DNA from: Marisa cornuarietis
Taxonomy: Eukaryota > Mollusca > Gastropoda > Architaenioglossa > Ampullariidae
Length of the DNA stretch: 64,000 nt
Assembly (NCBI GenBank): GCA_004794655.1
Contig: SMMW01000555.1
Span: forward strand, 248,001 to 312,000
Direction of reading: 5' to 3'
Shown here: positions 55,101 to 57,815 of the stretch, piece by piece
Layout of the letters: every line of letters starts with the position of its first letter
How positions within the stretch are numbered: position 1 is the first letter of the stretch
Notes under the pieces: generated by a model
Seen by the model: the letters and a program-made list of their open reading frames with translations, nothing else
Told to the model about the DNA's origin: nothing
Databases searched by the model: none
Translations under genes and position numbers: made by a program

Positions 55101-55767
55101 GATGGTCTAGCTATGATGTTTACTAAAAACTGCAGTTTTCAAAATTGTAATACAGTGATAACTAAAATGTCTGCATTTTGCAGGTTCAAAGCAGCAAGAT
55201 GTGATTGACTTGACACTTGATAGTTCTGATGAAGATGATATTCAAGGTTCCAGCACACCAGTCACCATCACTCCAGGACCCAGTCATGGTTCTGATGCCA
55301 GTAACAGTAGTGGCTGTGTAAGTCCAGCTGTCATCAACCTGGATGCTCCAACACCCTCCCCAATTGCAGTTTCCTGTCACTCCTTGTCAGCAAGTCCAGC
55401 ATCTATGGTGATCTCTTCCTCTCATTCTGCATCACAGTCACCGTTTTCCTCTCCTGGACCATCTCCTGTACCATCTACGTTGTCTTCTATTCCTGCTTTG
55501 ACCTCATCAACTATGGCATCTACATCAGGTGGTCCTCCTCCTGCTCACTCTTTACCACAGAGGTCACACTCATCTCATCGAAATTCTTCGTCATCCTTTA
55601 CTTCTGGTTCTTTATTGGGAGCTCCACCACCACTAACCACACCCACAGGACTGTTGGTGCCAGGATCGGGAGCATCGTCTCATTTGCCCATTGGCCCAAT
55701 CAATCTGGAGGCTCTTTCTGAACAAGAGTTTGAGGAGTTCCTTCATGGCCTTTCATGGGGTGTTTGA
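4107..55767 (+). CDS. Pias: PIAS SUMO E3 ligase, whole gene (13 coding exons)
   Basis: PIAS proteins are nuclear SUMO E3 ligases that bind the SUMO-loaded E2 enzyme Ubc9 and stimulate sumoylation of transcription factors and chromatin proteins. Coding exons, all GT-AG, are 4107-4118, 9765-9925, 19238-19353, 22194-22331, 24782-24866, 26307-26357, 36252-36342, 39211-39345, 40612-40717, 45531-45604, 46286-46446, 50303-50475 and 55184-55767. Their phases agree at every junction and sum to 629 codons including the stop, close to vertebrate PIAS1 (about 650 residues). Domains in order are SAP (about 9-45), PINIT (about 115-285), SP-RING (about 325-380), SUMO-interacting motif (441-446 plus an acidic run) and a Ser/Pro-rich tail. 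No frameshift or internal stop is seen, so the gene appears functional. I assign the family with high confidence but cannot say which vertebrate paralogue is closest; invertebrates usually have one copy. Confidence 0.96.
4820..5365 (+). mobile_element. L2-like LINE, 5'-truncated 3' end
   Basis: The segment matches the C-terminal end of an L2/CR1-type reverse-transcriptase ORF, with the conserved block translating to [11 protein letters not shown], then [10 protein letters not shown] and [10 protein letters not shown]. The same family recurs at 16370-17403. It ends in the typical L2 3' terminus (AAGTGCTGAAAGCATGCTC, then GGCTATATAAG and TTATTATT). It is 5'-truncated, in PIAS intron 1 and in the sense orientation. 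Confidence 0.8.
5725..5900 (-). repeat. L2-type 3' tail fragment
   Basis: ATTTATATAGCACTATATCT followed by AGGCTTAAAGTACTTTAAG reads on the - strand as the AAAGCACTTTGAGCC...GTGCTATATAAAT terminus found on L2-type LINEs and SINEs. A related copy is at 28347-28530. No coding part remains. Confidence 0.5.
6590..7500 (+). pseudogene. CR1/jockey-type LINE reverse-transcriptase remnant
   Basis: The + strand translates, with stops and frameshifts, to segments resembling the end of a non-LTR reverse transcriptase: [17 protein letters not shown] (the WQMxFNxxKCxVLH block), then a region like the C-terminal DPH...[11 protein letters not shown] block, then [10 protein letters not shown], resembling the RLxMLYKI block. 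It is interrupted between the last two by the hAT MITE at 7064-7221. It is an old, dead copy inside PIAS intron 1. Confidence 0.6.
7064..7221. mobile_element. 158-bp hAT-type MITE
   Basis: The element begins CCGTGGTTCTCAACCTG and ends AAAGGTTGAGAAACGCTG, inverted repeats of the hAT 'CAGTGGTTCTCAACCT' type. It is flanked by a perfect 8-bp target-site duplication, CCTTAAGG, at 7056-7063 and 7222-7229; 8 bp is the hAT hallmark. The interior is G/C-run rich and has no ORF, so it needs a transposase in trans. Confidence 0.9.
7501..9764. other. PIAS intron 1 remainder, nothing recognised
   Basis: Together with 5366-6590 this part of intron 1 contains AT-rich unique sequence, short homopolymers and a small palindrome near 7984-8000. 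I see no coding exon, no RNA gene and no intact repeat. Confidence 0.4.
9765..9925 (+). CDS. Pias: PIAS coding exon 2: SAP domain
   Basis: The exon encodes residues 5-57 plus two bases of codon 58. It carries the SAP domain, a helix-turn-helix that binds AT-rich matrix-attachment DNA, with the family signature [18 protein letters not shown]. The acceptor is TTTTGCAG and the donor GTAAGT. The frame is closed by TAA just upstream of the acceptor, which supports splicing here. Confidence 0.97.
9926..10849. other. PIAS intron 2, 5' part, nothing recognised
   Basis: AT-rich sequence without conserved coding potential. The open frames here (for example 10421-10832) have no recognisable motif and no splice context. 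Confidence 0.4.
10850..11082 (-). pseudogene. LINE reverse-transcriptase fragment interrupted by the RTE insertion
   Basis: On the - strand the sequence reads [21 protein letters not shown] and later KYFGVVIK, the signature of a reverse-transcriptase thumb segment (QFVxWCxxNxLxLNVxKTKE...KYLGVVID). The RTE-like LINE is inserted at its upstream edge at 11083. Only about 75 codons are recognisable. Confidence 0.65.
11136..13122 (-). pseudogene. RTE-like LINE: reverse transcriptase part (frameshifted)
   Basis: Frames 12073-13122 and 11136-12314 (with 11153-11458 at the end) encode the reverse transcriptase: [77 protein letters not shown] and the catalytic FADDIALLS. The C-terminal [13 protein letters not shown] block typical of the family follows. 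[10 protein letters not shown] has Ser where KAFDS/KAYDS is usual. Frameshifts near 12150 and 11365 make it non-functional. Confidence 0.88.
13137..14183 (-). pseudogene. RTE-like LINE: endonuclease part (frameshifted)
   Basis: Three overlapping frames (13809-14183, 13451-13843, 13137-13529) together carry the APE-type endonuclease: [52 protein letters not shown] and [10 protein letters not shown]. The active-site blocks (Asn of WNLQT, Glu position replaced in LGVSKVRW, Asp-Leu-Asn, Ser-Asp-His) are mostly kept. The usual catalytic Glu of LGxSEVRW is Lys here. Frame changes fall near 13855, 13515 and 13140. Confidence 0.85.
14319..14949. other. Intron 2 spacer, nothing recognised
   Basis: AT-rich sequence between the RTE insertion and the next LINE. 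No ORF or repeat with a recognisable motif is visible. Confidence 0.35.
14950..15363 (+). pseudogene. Rex1-like LINE: endonuclease remnant
   Basis: The + strand contains [33 protein letters not shown] and IVIPVYVPS, matching the LTETWL, RADRD...GGGLCVYL and VVYVPP blocks of an apurinic-type LINE endonuclease. Stops and frame changes show it is dead. The continuation of this element is probably the reverse-transcriptase remnant at 15930-16365, separated by an L2 insertion. Confidence 0.6.
15364..15870 (-). mobile_element. L2-like LINE 3' end, with duplicated terminus
   Basis: On the - strand this is a 5'-truncated copy of the family seen at 16370-17403, sharing the TCTCCTAACAC region and the terminus AAGCGCTAAGAGCATGCTC then GCGCTATAAAAA and TTATTATT. 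The terminal part is present twice in tandem: the unit starting at 15384 recurs at 15570, an offset of 186 bp, differing mainly by a 3-bp gap and a few substitutions. The insertion splits a Rex1-like LINE. Confidence 0.75.
15930..16365 (+). pseudogene. Rex1-like LINE: reverse-transcriptase remnant
   Basis: The + strand shows [23 protein letters not shown] and, after frame changes, [16 protein letters not shown], corresponding to LDPLQFAYR, DFSSAFNTI and LNTGAPQGCVLSPLLF of Rex1-type reverse transcriptases. It is broken by several stops and ends where L2 sequence begins at about 16370. Confidence 0.65.
16370..17403 (+). mobile_element. L2-like LINE, 5'-truncated, with intact 3' terminus
   Basis: Frames 16370-16735 and 16624-16932 carry the L2 reverse-transcriptase end: [48 protein letters not shown] and later the [11 protein letters not shown] region. 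The 3'UTR leads to the L2 terminus AAGCGCTAAGAGCATACTC and GCGCTATAAAAAT followed by TTATTATT at 17395-17403. Frame changes make it non-coding. It lies in the sense strand of PIAS intron 2. Confidence 0.85.
17404..17883. other. Intron 2 spacer, nothing recognised
   Basis: AT-rich sequence with no recognisable coding or repeat motif; it ends at the TA target of the MITE at 17884. Confidence 0.35.
17884..18287. mobile_element. 404-bp pogo/Tigger-like MITE
   Basis: The left end CAGGTATTGCTCGACTTAC is mirrored by GTAAGTCAAGCAATACCTG at the right end, with TA on both sides (17882-17883 and 18288-18289). CAGG termini with a TA duplication are typical of pogo/Tigger elements of the Tc1/mariner superfamily. 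Further internal copies of GTCGTAAGTCG-like and CATAAGTCGAATAGG motifs give subterminal repeats. No transposase is encoded. Confidence 0.82.
18290..19237. other. Intron 2, 3' part, nothing recognised
   Basis: AT-rich unique-looking sequence up to the exon 3 acceptor. No coding or repeat feature is supported. Confidence 0.35.
19238..19353 (+). CDS. Pias: PIAS coding exon 3: linker
   Basis: The exon completes Arg58 and encodes residues 59-96 plus one base of codon 97. It is a Gly/Ser/Pro-rich linker after the SAP domain; [12 protein letters not shown] parallels the basic RRRFP segment of vertebrate PIAS. It follows a TTGTTGCAG acceptor and ends at GTAAGT. It lies 9.3 kb from exon 2, across an intron filled with LINE DNA. 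Confidence 0.93.
19581..19660 (+). repeat. Dispersed repeat, copy 1
   Basis: This roughly 80-bp segment (AAGAAGTGAAAGCAATATTT ... TAGCACAAGATAGAAGTTTCC region) is matched with moderate divergence by 20223-20308, 640 bp away in the same orientation. The family is not recognised. Confidence 0.6.
20223..20308 (+). repeat. Dispersed repeat, copy 2
   Basis: Second copy of the repeat at 19581-19660, sharing GAAGTGGAAGTAATATTTA, GACCACTGTGCAAA and AGCACAAGATAGAAATTTCC. Confidence 0.6.
20590..22193. other. Intron 3, mostly unrecognised
   Basis: The longest open frame is on the - strand at 21246-21662 (138 codons). Its first 50 residues are Lys/Ser/Gln-rich, which could be a remnant of a retroelement ORF1, but no diagnostic motif is present. 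Otherwise nothing is recognised. Confidence 0.25.
22194..22331 (+). CDS. Pias: PIAS coding exon 4: entry to PINIT domain
   Basis: The exon completes Gly97 and encodes residues 98-142 plus one base of codon 143. The segment [20 protein letters not shown] corresponds to the start of the PINIT domain in vertebrate PIAS1 (IKLQKLPFYDLLDELIKP). The acceptor is GCTCCTGTTTCAG and the donor GTAAGC. Confidence 0.95.
22508..24083 (+). pseudogene. I-clade LINE copy, truncated at both ends
   Basis: The segment is collinear with about 31635-33180 of the full-length element: [52 protein letters not shown], the catalytic region around YVDDFALCI (near 23517) and the [10 protein letters not shown] segment. 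It has many stops and frame changes but retains a roughly 58-bp piece (about 23319-23376) that the full-length copy lacks. It sits in PIAS intron 4, sense strand. Confidence 0.88.
24084..24781. other. Intron 4, 3' part, nothing recognised
   Basis: AT-rich sequence without coding or repeat features that I can support. Confidence 0.35.
24782..24866 (+). CDS. Pias: PIAS coding exon 5: PINIT domain
   Basis: The exon completes Met143 and encodes residues 144-170 plus two bases of codon 171. [20 protein letters not shown] matches the conserved FxFxLTPQQ stretch of the PINIT domain. The donor is GTCAGT. Confidence 0.95.
25024..25043. repeat. GA microsatellite
   Basis: A run of about nine GA units in intron 5. 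Confidence 0.8.
25455..25632 (+). pseudogene. I-clade LINE, small reverse-transcriptase fragment
   Basis: About 175 bp collinear with 31885-32060 of the full-length LINE, including the CTAGACAACATTTCTTATCA stretch that encodes the DNISYQLL block. It is a small, diverged fragment in PIAS intron 5. Confidence 0.75.
25815..25878. repeat. 32-bp tandem duplication
   Basis: GCTGTAAGAAGGATAGCTTT occurs at 25819 and again at 25851, an exact 32-bp period over two units. Confidence 0.85.
26307..26357 (+). CDS. Pias: PIAS coding exon 6: PINIT domain (51 bp)
   Basis: The shortest internal exon completes Arg171 and encodes residues 172-187 plus two bases of codon 188. [18 protein letters not shown] aligns with the KCDFTVQVQLR strand of vertebrate PIAS1. 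It is only 78 bp upstream of the left end of a Tc1-like transposon, and the next exon is 9.9 kb away. Confidence 0.93.
26436..28006 (-). mobile_element. Tc1-like DNA transposon, 1571 bp
   Basis: The ends are inverted repeats, TATACTGCTCAAAAGAATGG at the left and the complement of TATACTGCTCAAAACAATGG at the right, with TA on each side (26434-26435 and 28007-28008). Tc1/mariner elements duplicate TA. On the - strand broken frames recall a Tc1 transposase: a helix-turn-helix region around 27412-27636, then a WSDESRF-like segment near 27170-27200, then [20 protein letters not shown] (from about 27070) which is the VWGG catalytic-core block. It is a single nearly full-length but inactive copy, in PIAS intron 6. 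Confidence 0.92.
26842..27636 (-). pseudogene. Tc1-like transposase, broken
   Basis: The DDE transposase that would cut and paste the element survives only in pieces. The catalytic-core segment [20 protein letters not shown] is clear at about 27000-27090; the downstream DNARPH block appears, in a shifted frame, near 26920-26940, and the YSPDLNPIEH block is partly visible as TWTDLTYI. Several frame changes and stops separate these from the N-terminal HTH region, so no active enzyme is made. Confidence 0.8.
28057..28090. repeat. GT/GA microsatellite
   Basis: A run of GT units followed by GA units just right of the Tc1-like element. Confidence 0.8.
28165..28659 (+). pseudogene. Older I-clade LINE copy, left half (ORF1)
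   Basis: The sequence is collinear with ORF1 of the full-length element at about 29500-29780, sharing GGGGTCATTCGTT-like and GAACTGGCAT...GGGGTC blocks. It stops at 28659, exactly where the full-length copy begins, and resumes at 34546. It carries its own insertion at 28347-28530. It is diverged and non-coding. Confidence 0.85.
28347..28530 (-). repeat. L2-type 3' tail / SINE-like insertion in the older LINE copy
   Basis: AATAATAATAATGTATATTT, then ATATAGCACTTTACCCC and CAGGCTCAAAGCACTTG read on the - strand as an L2-type 3' terminus. It interrupts ORF1 of the older LINE copy; the flanks GATGTCAGAGCTT (left) and GATGCAGTCAGTAACCTT (right) look like a diverged target-site duplication. The same family is at 5725-5900. 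Confidence 0.6.
28660..29259 (+). promoter_or_regulatory. I-clade LINE 5'UTR / internal promoter region
   Basis: The leader before ORF1 is pyrimidine-rich, then GC-rich. It is conserved in two other fragments, 41955-42500 and 43985-44320, which share GGCCTCCTTTAGGCCCC, TCCTGGAGGTTGAGGTCCC-like and CCTGATGGG blocks. LINE 5'UTRs normally carry the internal promoter; no specific element is identified. Confidence 0.6.
29260..30629 (+). pseudogene. I-clade LINE ORF1 (nucleic-acid-binding, frameshifted)
   Basis: ORF1 proteins of I-type LINEs bind the element's RNA. The first frame (29260-30072) has a Lys/Glu-rich N-terminus, an RRM-like middle region and three CCHC knuckles: [28 protein letters not shown] and [15 protein letters not shown]. 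The second frame (30048-30629) continues with a Pro/Thr/Gln-rich tail. The frame change at about 30030 is explained by a 58-bp deletion: the older copy keeps the segment (34780-34837). Translation could start at 29260 or at the Met at 29281. Confidence 0.9.
30631..34288 (+). pseudogene. I-clade LINE ORF2 (endonuclease, RT, RNase H; frameshifted)
   Basis: ORF2 starts one base after the ORF1 stop (TAG C ATG). Domains in order are apurinic-type endonuclease ([39 protein letters not shown]), reverse transcriptase ([45 protein letters not shown], catalytic YVDDFALCI), RNase H ([48 protein letters not shown]) and a C-terminal zinc motif ([17 protein letters not shown]). A frameshift near 30808 splits the endonuclease and a 58-bp deletion at about 32442 splits the reverse transcriptase. 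[10 protein letters not shown] has Val where Ala is usual. Confidence 0.95.
34289..34545 (+). other. I-clade LINE 3'UTR and tail
   Basis: The 3'UTR ends with CCGTGATATAGCCTTAGTTG and GCTGGCACGGCGTTAAACAC (34484-34522) followed by an A-rich tract. The same tail closes the SINE at 56833-57010 and the fragment ending near 45100. In this group the 3' tail is what the reverse transcriptase recognises, by analogy with LINE/SINE pairs in other animals. Confidence 0.75.
34546..35140 (+). pseudogene. Older I-clade LINE copy, right half (ORF1 joined to RT)
   Basis: Continuation of the older copy from 28659. ORF1 sequence with zinc-knuckle remnants and the [13 protein letters not shown] segment runs to about 34866 and is then joined directly to reverse-transcriptase sequence ([39 protein letters not shown]), so roughly 2 kb between them are missing. 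It ends near 35140 in the reverse transcriptase. Confidence 0.85.
35141..36251. other. Intron 6, 3' part, nothing recognised
   Basis: A moderately GC-richer patch (35570-35960) sits between AT-rich flanks. No coding feature or recognised repeat is supported before the exon 7 acceptor. Confidence 0.35.
36252..36342 (+). CDS. Pias: PIAS coding exon 7: PINIT domain
   Basis: The exon completes Arg188 and encodes residues 189-218, ending in phase 0. [20 protein letters not shown] matches the invariant PIAS stretch CLSETSCPQEDHFPPNLCV. The acceptor is TTTTTGTAG and the donor GTGAGT. Confidence 0.97.
36620..38660 (+). pseudogene. Decayed LINE (endonuclease/RT C-terminal remnants)
   Basis: Scattered + strand blocks match one LINE type: an endonuclease-end segment near 36730-36920 ([31 protein letters not shown]), reverse-transcriptase end blocks at 38010-38340 ([51 protein letters not shown]) and the C-terminal [19 protein letters not shown] at 38515-38575. 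Stops and gaps are frequent. It differs from the I-clade element and resembles RTE-like LINEs with a NIKEWTG C-terminus. It lies in PIAS intron 7. Confidence 0.75.
38661..39210. other. Intron 7, 3' part, nothing recognised
   Basis: AT-rich sequence before exon 8, with no supportable feature. Confidence 0.35.
39211..39345 (+). CDS. Pias: PIAS coding exon 8: PINIT motif exon
   Basis: The exon encodes residues 219-263. It carries the motif that names the PINIT domain, used in substrate choice and nuclear retention, here Pro-Val-Asp-Ile-Thr at 236-240 instead of Pro-Ile-Asn-Ile-Thr, followed by [20 protein letters not shown] upstream is conserved. Acceptor TTCATTGCAG, donor GTGAGT. Confidence 0.96.
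39590..40185 (-). repeat. Dispersed repeat related to 52986-53550 (inverted)
   Basis: The reverse complement of this stretch matches 52990-53500 over several hundred bases, including ACTTCAAACACCTATAAATT, TTGATCAATACACATGTACC-like and GACTTCTGCAAAAG blocks. It is probably a non-autonomous DNA element. It fills much of PIAS intron 8. Confidence 0.7.
40612..40717 (+). CDS. Pias: PIAS coding exon 9: end of PINIT domain
   Basis: The exon encodes residues 264-298 plus one base of codon 299. [20 protein letters not shown] matches the YSMAVYLVKQLSSTVLLQRL segment of vertebrate PIAS1. Acceptor TTTACAG, donor GTAAGG. Confidence 0.96.
40949..41010. repeat. Short hairpin, 20-bp stem
   Basis: TAGCGATAGGGAACAATAAA at 40949-40968 is complementary to TTTATTGTTCCCTATCACTA at 40991-41010 with one mismatch and a 22-base loop. 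It lies in PIAS intron 9. Confidence 0.8.
41955..43380 (+). pseudogene. I-clade LINE copy: 5'UTR joined to reverse transcriptase
   Basis: 41955-42500 matches the LINE 5'UTR (28670-29245). From about 42560 it continues as reverse transcriptase (around 32290-33060 of the full-length copy): [20 protein letters not shown], [32 protein letters not shown] and [14 protein letters not shown]. All of ORF1 and the endonuclease are absent. Many stops are present. It keeps the segment that the full-length copy lost at 32442. Confidence 0.85.
43903..44420 (+). pseudogene. I-clade LINE mosaic: ORF2 - 5'UTR - ORF2
   Basis: 43905-43980 matches ORF2 around 33215-33290. 43985-44320 matches the 5'UTR around 28670-29010. 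44316-44420 matches the RNase H C-terminal region around 33940-34040 (GGGACACTCTGGGCCA...). The order shows rearrangement or a second insertion inside ORF2. Confidence 0.8.
44590..45110 (+). pseudogene. I-clade LINE C-terminus and 3'UTR
   Basis: The + strand matches the end of ORF2 ([19 protein letters not shown] corresponds to [19 protein letters not shown]) and the 3'UTR, including GTTGCTGGCACAGC near 45080. It is probably the end of the copy that begins at 43903. The intervening 44421-44589 shows nothing recognisable. Confidence 0.8.
45111..45530. other. Intron 9, 3' end, nothing recognised
   Basis: AT-rich sequence between LINE debris and exon 10; no feature is supported. The same applies to 41011-41954. 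Confidence 0.35.
45531..45604 (+). CDS. Pias: PIAS coding exon 10: lead into SP-RING
   Basis: The exon completes Ile299 and encodes residues 300-323. [18 protein letters not shown] is near-identical to the vertebrate [18 protein letters not shown] that precedes the zinc domain. Acceptor CAATTTTCAG, donor GTATGT. Confidence 0.97.
45605..46285. other. PIAS intron 10 (681 bp, repeat-free)
   Basis: The shortest intron. It contains no recognised mobile DNA, unlike every intron of over 2 kb in the gene. Confidence 0.5.
46286..46446 (+). CDS. Pias: PIAS coding exon 11: SP-RING zinc domain
   Basis: The exon encodes residues 324-376 plus two bases of codon 377. This is the catalytic SP-RING that docks the Ubc9-SUMO thioester. 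The Cys/His pattern is complete: [14 protein letters not shown] (Cys333, Cys338, His340, Cys343), then WICPVCD (Cys361, Cys364). NEKKPTW is also conserved. There is no sign of loss of ligase activity. Confidence 0.98.
46918..47430 (+). repeat. Two diverged copies of a repeat, 291 bp apart
   Basis: AGTCTGAAAGAATTTTTGAA at 46921 is matched by AGTCTGGAAAAGTATTTGAA at 47212, and CATCACCCAGA recurs in both units. The copies are in direct orientation with an offset of 291 bp at the start and are clearly diverged. The family is not recognised. Confidence 0.7.
48150..49700 (+). pseudogene. Decayed jockey/I-type LINE (RT end and RNase H-like)
   Basis: Blocks on the + strand include [28 protein letters not shown] sequence near [12 protein letters not shown] (about 48440-48480), [20 protein letters not shown], resembling an RNase H end with GNExAD, and a Cys-rich C-terminal segment near 49480-49570. 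Numerous stops and indels are present. Family assignment is tentative. Confidence 0.45.
49701..50302. other. Intron 11, 3' end, nothing recognised
   Basis: AT-rich sequence leading to exon 12, with no feature I can support. 47431-48149 is similar. Confidence 0.35.
50303..50475 (+). CDS. Pias: PIAS coding exon 12: post-RING segment
   Basis: The exon completes Gly377 and encodes residues 378-434 plus one base of codon 435. YFVEIFRQ and then VFHEDGSW match the conserved C-terminal extension of the SP-RING fold (YCTDCDEIQFKEDGTW in vertebrates). The extension is shorter than in vertebrates at the Cys-rich stretch. A Pro/Val/Ser-rich linker follows. The donor is GTAAGA. Confidence 0.94.
50658..50796. 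mobile_element. 139-bp MITE with GTGTA target-site duplication
   Basis: The left end CAGTGGCGTAGGAA pairs with the right end TTCCTATGCCACTG. GTGTA flanks both sides (50653-50657 and 50797-50801). The interior contains a second imperfect inverted repeat around AAAGATGCTGGG and CCGAGCATCTT, with G- and C-runs. There is no ORF. The superfamily is uncertain. Confidence 0.8.
51060..52170. other. GC-richer block with internal tandem repeats, unknown
   Basis: This 1.1-kb block in intron 12 is richer in GC and CpG than its flanks. 51200-51410 holds about three imperfect 60-bp units sharing TTATATCCAAAG and ACTGATGA-like cores. 51590-51770 holds two units 87 bp apart sharing TCAGAAGTA, GGTCCCTAACAGATCGCAGT-like and GTCTTCCGT. 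One 134-codon frame (51461-51865, +) spans part of it but looks accidental. It could be part of an unrecognised mobile element; no ends were found. Confidence 0.4.
52606..52631. repeat. AT microsatellite
   Basis: A run of about twelve AT dinucleotides. Confidence 0.85.
52725..52880 (-). repeat. L2-type 3' tail fragment
   Basis: ATTATAATAATGAGGCTTTG then TATAGCACCTTTTC and CACTCAAAGTGCTTTACAT read on the - strand as an L2-type LINE/SINE terminus. No coding sequence is left. Confidence 0.55.
52986..54004. mobile_element. Probable pogo/Tc1-type non-autonomous element
   Basis: The left end CAGTGAAACCTCCCTATTAA resembles the CAGTRAAACCTCYCTATTA termini of pogo-type elements. A partly complementary end occurs at about 53970-54004 (GGTCTTATTAAAGAAATTTTAC). 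Its left 500 bp are repeated in inverted orientation at 39590-40185. The open frame at 53162-53527 shows no transposase motif. The right boundary is uncertain. Confidence 0.5.
54005..55183. other. Intron 12, 3' part, nothing recognised
   Basis: AT-rich sequence before the last coding exon, with no supportable feature. Confidence 0.35.
55184..55767 (+). CDS. Pias: PIAS coding exon 13: SUMO-interacting motif and tail
   Basis: The terminal coding exon encodes residues 435-628 and the TGA stop at 55765. It begins with the SUMO-interacting motif VIDLTL (441-446) and the acidic run DSSDEDD, both diagnostic of PIAS C-termini. The remainder is low-complexity Ser/Pro/Thr sequence, likely disordered, ending in an acidic [16 protein letters not shown] segment that may form a short helix. 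The tail has little direct similarity to vertebrate tails, as expected for this fast-evolving region. Confidence 0.95.
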
Positions 55768-55980
55768 TAAACCTGACAATAAGTGTGGCACTTCTTGTGT
55801 AGATGGGAGTCTATTTCAGGGACATTATGAACAAATAATTTAATGCAAAAAAGAATGAGATAAAGTAGGTGGCATTGACCAAGATATTGTATAACTGTTG
55901 TGAATAGTGGTCATCACAAAATTCCTGTACAGTCCAATAATAGCCTGCATGACAATAAAAGGTTTGTGTCAGTCCTAAAT
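55768..55980 (+). terminator. PIAS 3'UTR with candidate poly(A) signal
   Basis: AATAAA at 55954-55959 lies 187 bp after the stop codon and is the first canonical cleavage/polyadenylation signal on the coding strand. Another AATAAA occurs about 130 bp further on at roughly 56079. Which one is used cannot be decided from sequence. Confidence 0.4.
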
Positions 55981-56832
55981 GGAGTATCTGCTTTATTCTG
56001 TTAATGTTAATTTCATTTTCTAGTACCATCAACATTTGTTAGTCATGAGTAACTCATGGAAAATAATCATGAATTATAATAAAATAACTACAGCTGACAT
56101 AAACATAATTCATCCTAGTCTTGAAAGAGTTCTTTAGATGGATGCCTCTGAGACTCATGGATTCAATATGGCAAACAGAAAATAATGAAAAATTGATTTC
56201 ACTACCCATAGAACTTTGAGATATACCTTTATTTCTGGAAGTCAGCATTTCTTGGAAGTGAGACATATATGTTTTTGATACATTATGGGATAAAGTTCTG
56301 CAACACCTATTGGATAGCTCAAAGCAGTTTGTGGCTTCAAGTTGTGTTGATCTGTTGCATAAGAATTTACTTATCCTCTACCACATGTTCTCATTTATAT
56401 TCAAATCTTTGGTCTGGGCAGGCCAAGTATGCTTTTAACATGGTTTTGGTGTTTGCAGTTATTATTTGACCTCAGTGCATTGATACTTATCTTGGTGTCT
56501 GCAGAAACTGTCAGGGAAAATAGAGAACAACAGGCTACAGTTGGTAACCATTGATCTTGTACATTTACGTATTACCATGCTGCCAGTGCTTTGAACAGTC
56601 AGCTTAACAACATCTCTGTCTCACATACTACACACATGCACACACAAAAAAGTGCCTACATTAAAAACAGATGCACACTCGCACGGAAGTGGAAGGTATG
56701 AAAAGAGAAAAATCACAATCTGTTAAAATAACAGTACCCCCGCACTCTCTCGTTTTACATAGAAACCTGTTGCGCATGCTTGGTTTTTGGCTTGAGTCAC
56801 AACTGATTTATGACAATGGCACTGCAAACTCT
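55981..56832. other. Downstream of PIAS, nothing recognised
   Basis: AT-rich sequence after the candidate poly(A) signals. No ORF here has a recognisable motif. Confidence 0.35.
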
Positions 56833-57010
56833 GGGGCGAACCAGTGGCGCAAGGGTTAGCACTTGTCACCAATACCGTGCGGGTTGGCTGTCCTGGGTTC
56901 AGCTCTCGTCTTGGGCACACTGTTCTTTCTGCATGTGGCATCTGTTTACAGGGCTGGCAACCTTGCCCTGATATAGCCTTATTTGCTGTCTTGGCATAAA
57001 AAACATATTC
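56833..57010 (+). mobile_element. tRNA-type SINE with LINE-like 3' tail
   Basis: The body starts GGGGCGAACCAGTGGCGCAA, containing an A-box-like TGGCGCAAGGGTTAGC, and has a B-box-like GGGTTCAGCTCTC near 56895-56910, about 50 bp on, as in RNA polymerase III promoters of tRNA-derived SINEs. Its end, CCCTGATATAGCCTTATTTG then GCTGTCTTGGCATAAA, matches the 3' tail of the I-clade LINE (34484-34522). It is a single diverged copy. Confidence 0.72.
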
Positions 57011-57416
57011 CTAACCCCAGCCACCCCCTGCAGACTCTTTAAGCAACTTTAGTGAACCATATAAGGGATATGAAGAAAATGATCAAAACAAATTACTTCC
57101 CCCTTCTATGGCACCTAAGATCAATTTCCAGAACCATTGCTACAAAGTCATCCAAGATGGATCTGCAAACTAGAAAGTGCAAACATATTTGCATGTGAAA
57201 ATGTATTGATTAAATGCACTTTTTTGAAGGCCATTTTAAAAAAAAATTATGATTAGGGTACAGTAATTCATTAAGCATCTGCTAGATAAATTCTCCAGTG
57301 TTTTACAGTGTTGTATGCTAGACCATCCCTCTAAAATTTCTTCTATATAACCTAAAATATAAATATGCAGTTTGGTTTTTTGGGGGGGATAATATTTTAA
57401 AGAACTATTTTTTCAG

Positions 57417-57519
57417 GAAAATCTACAGGTGTAGCTTATGTGTCCCGAAGCGCTTCATACTTATAACCGACACTGAGAAGTGTACTGAAATTGGAAAACA
57501 ATTTGCTGGTGCCAAAATG
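57417..57519 (+). CDS. Putative isolated exon, unknown gene
   Basis: A 103-bp segment lies between a strong acceptor (CTATTTTTTCAG) and a donor (GTATGT). One frame is fully open: a split first codon, then 34 codons beginning KIYRCSLCVPKRFILITDTE and containing CxxC and a later Cys. I do not recognise the protein. It is 1.65 kb past the PIAS stop on the same strand. It may be an exon of an overlapping gene, a decayed transposon ORF or chance. Low confidence. Confidence 0.25.
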
Positions 57520-57554
57520 GTATGTGTCTTCAAAAGATGGCTATTGAAAGACCT

Positions 57555-57815
57555 GGGGCCAGTTGCACAACATGTTTCTAAACCTTAAAACTTTTTTAAA
57601 GAAGCAAAATCTCTTCTTAGCCATTTTGATGCATTGCAGAAAAACATACAAAAAATTGTACTGACAGGATGGAAAGTCATACTTAAACAACTTTATCTTA
57701 CTTAAAAGCAGTTTCAGTTTTAAAAATTCTAAAATTGTGGTGCGCACTTTATTATCTAAATAGAGTTAAGGCCTAAAGGCGTTTAAAATTAGAAATGTGT
57801 TGTGCATCTGGCCCC
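57555..57815. mobile_element. 261-bp MITE, terminal inverted repeats
   Basis: GGGGCCAGTTGCACAACATG at the left end is complementary to the right end (TTGTGCATCTGGCCCC), and the similarity extends inward over TTTCTAAACCTTAAAAC. No transposase is encoded. A target-site duplication is not clear: the outer bases allow a 3-bp CTG reading at most. Confidence 0.72.
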
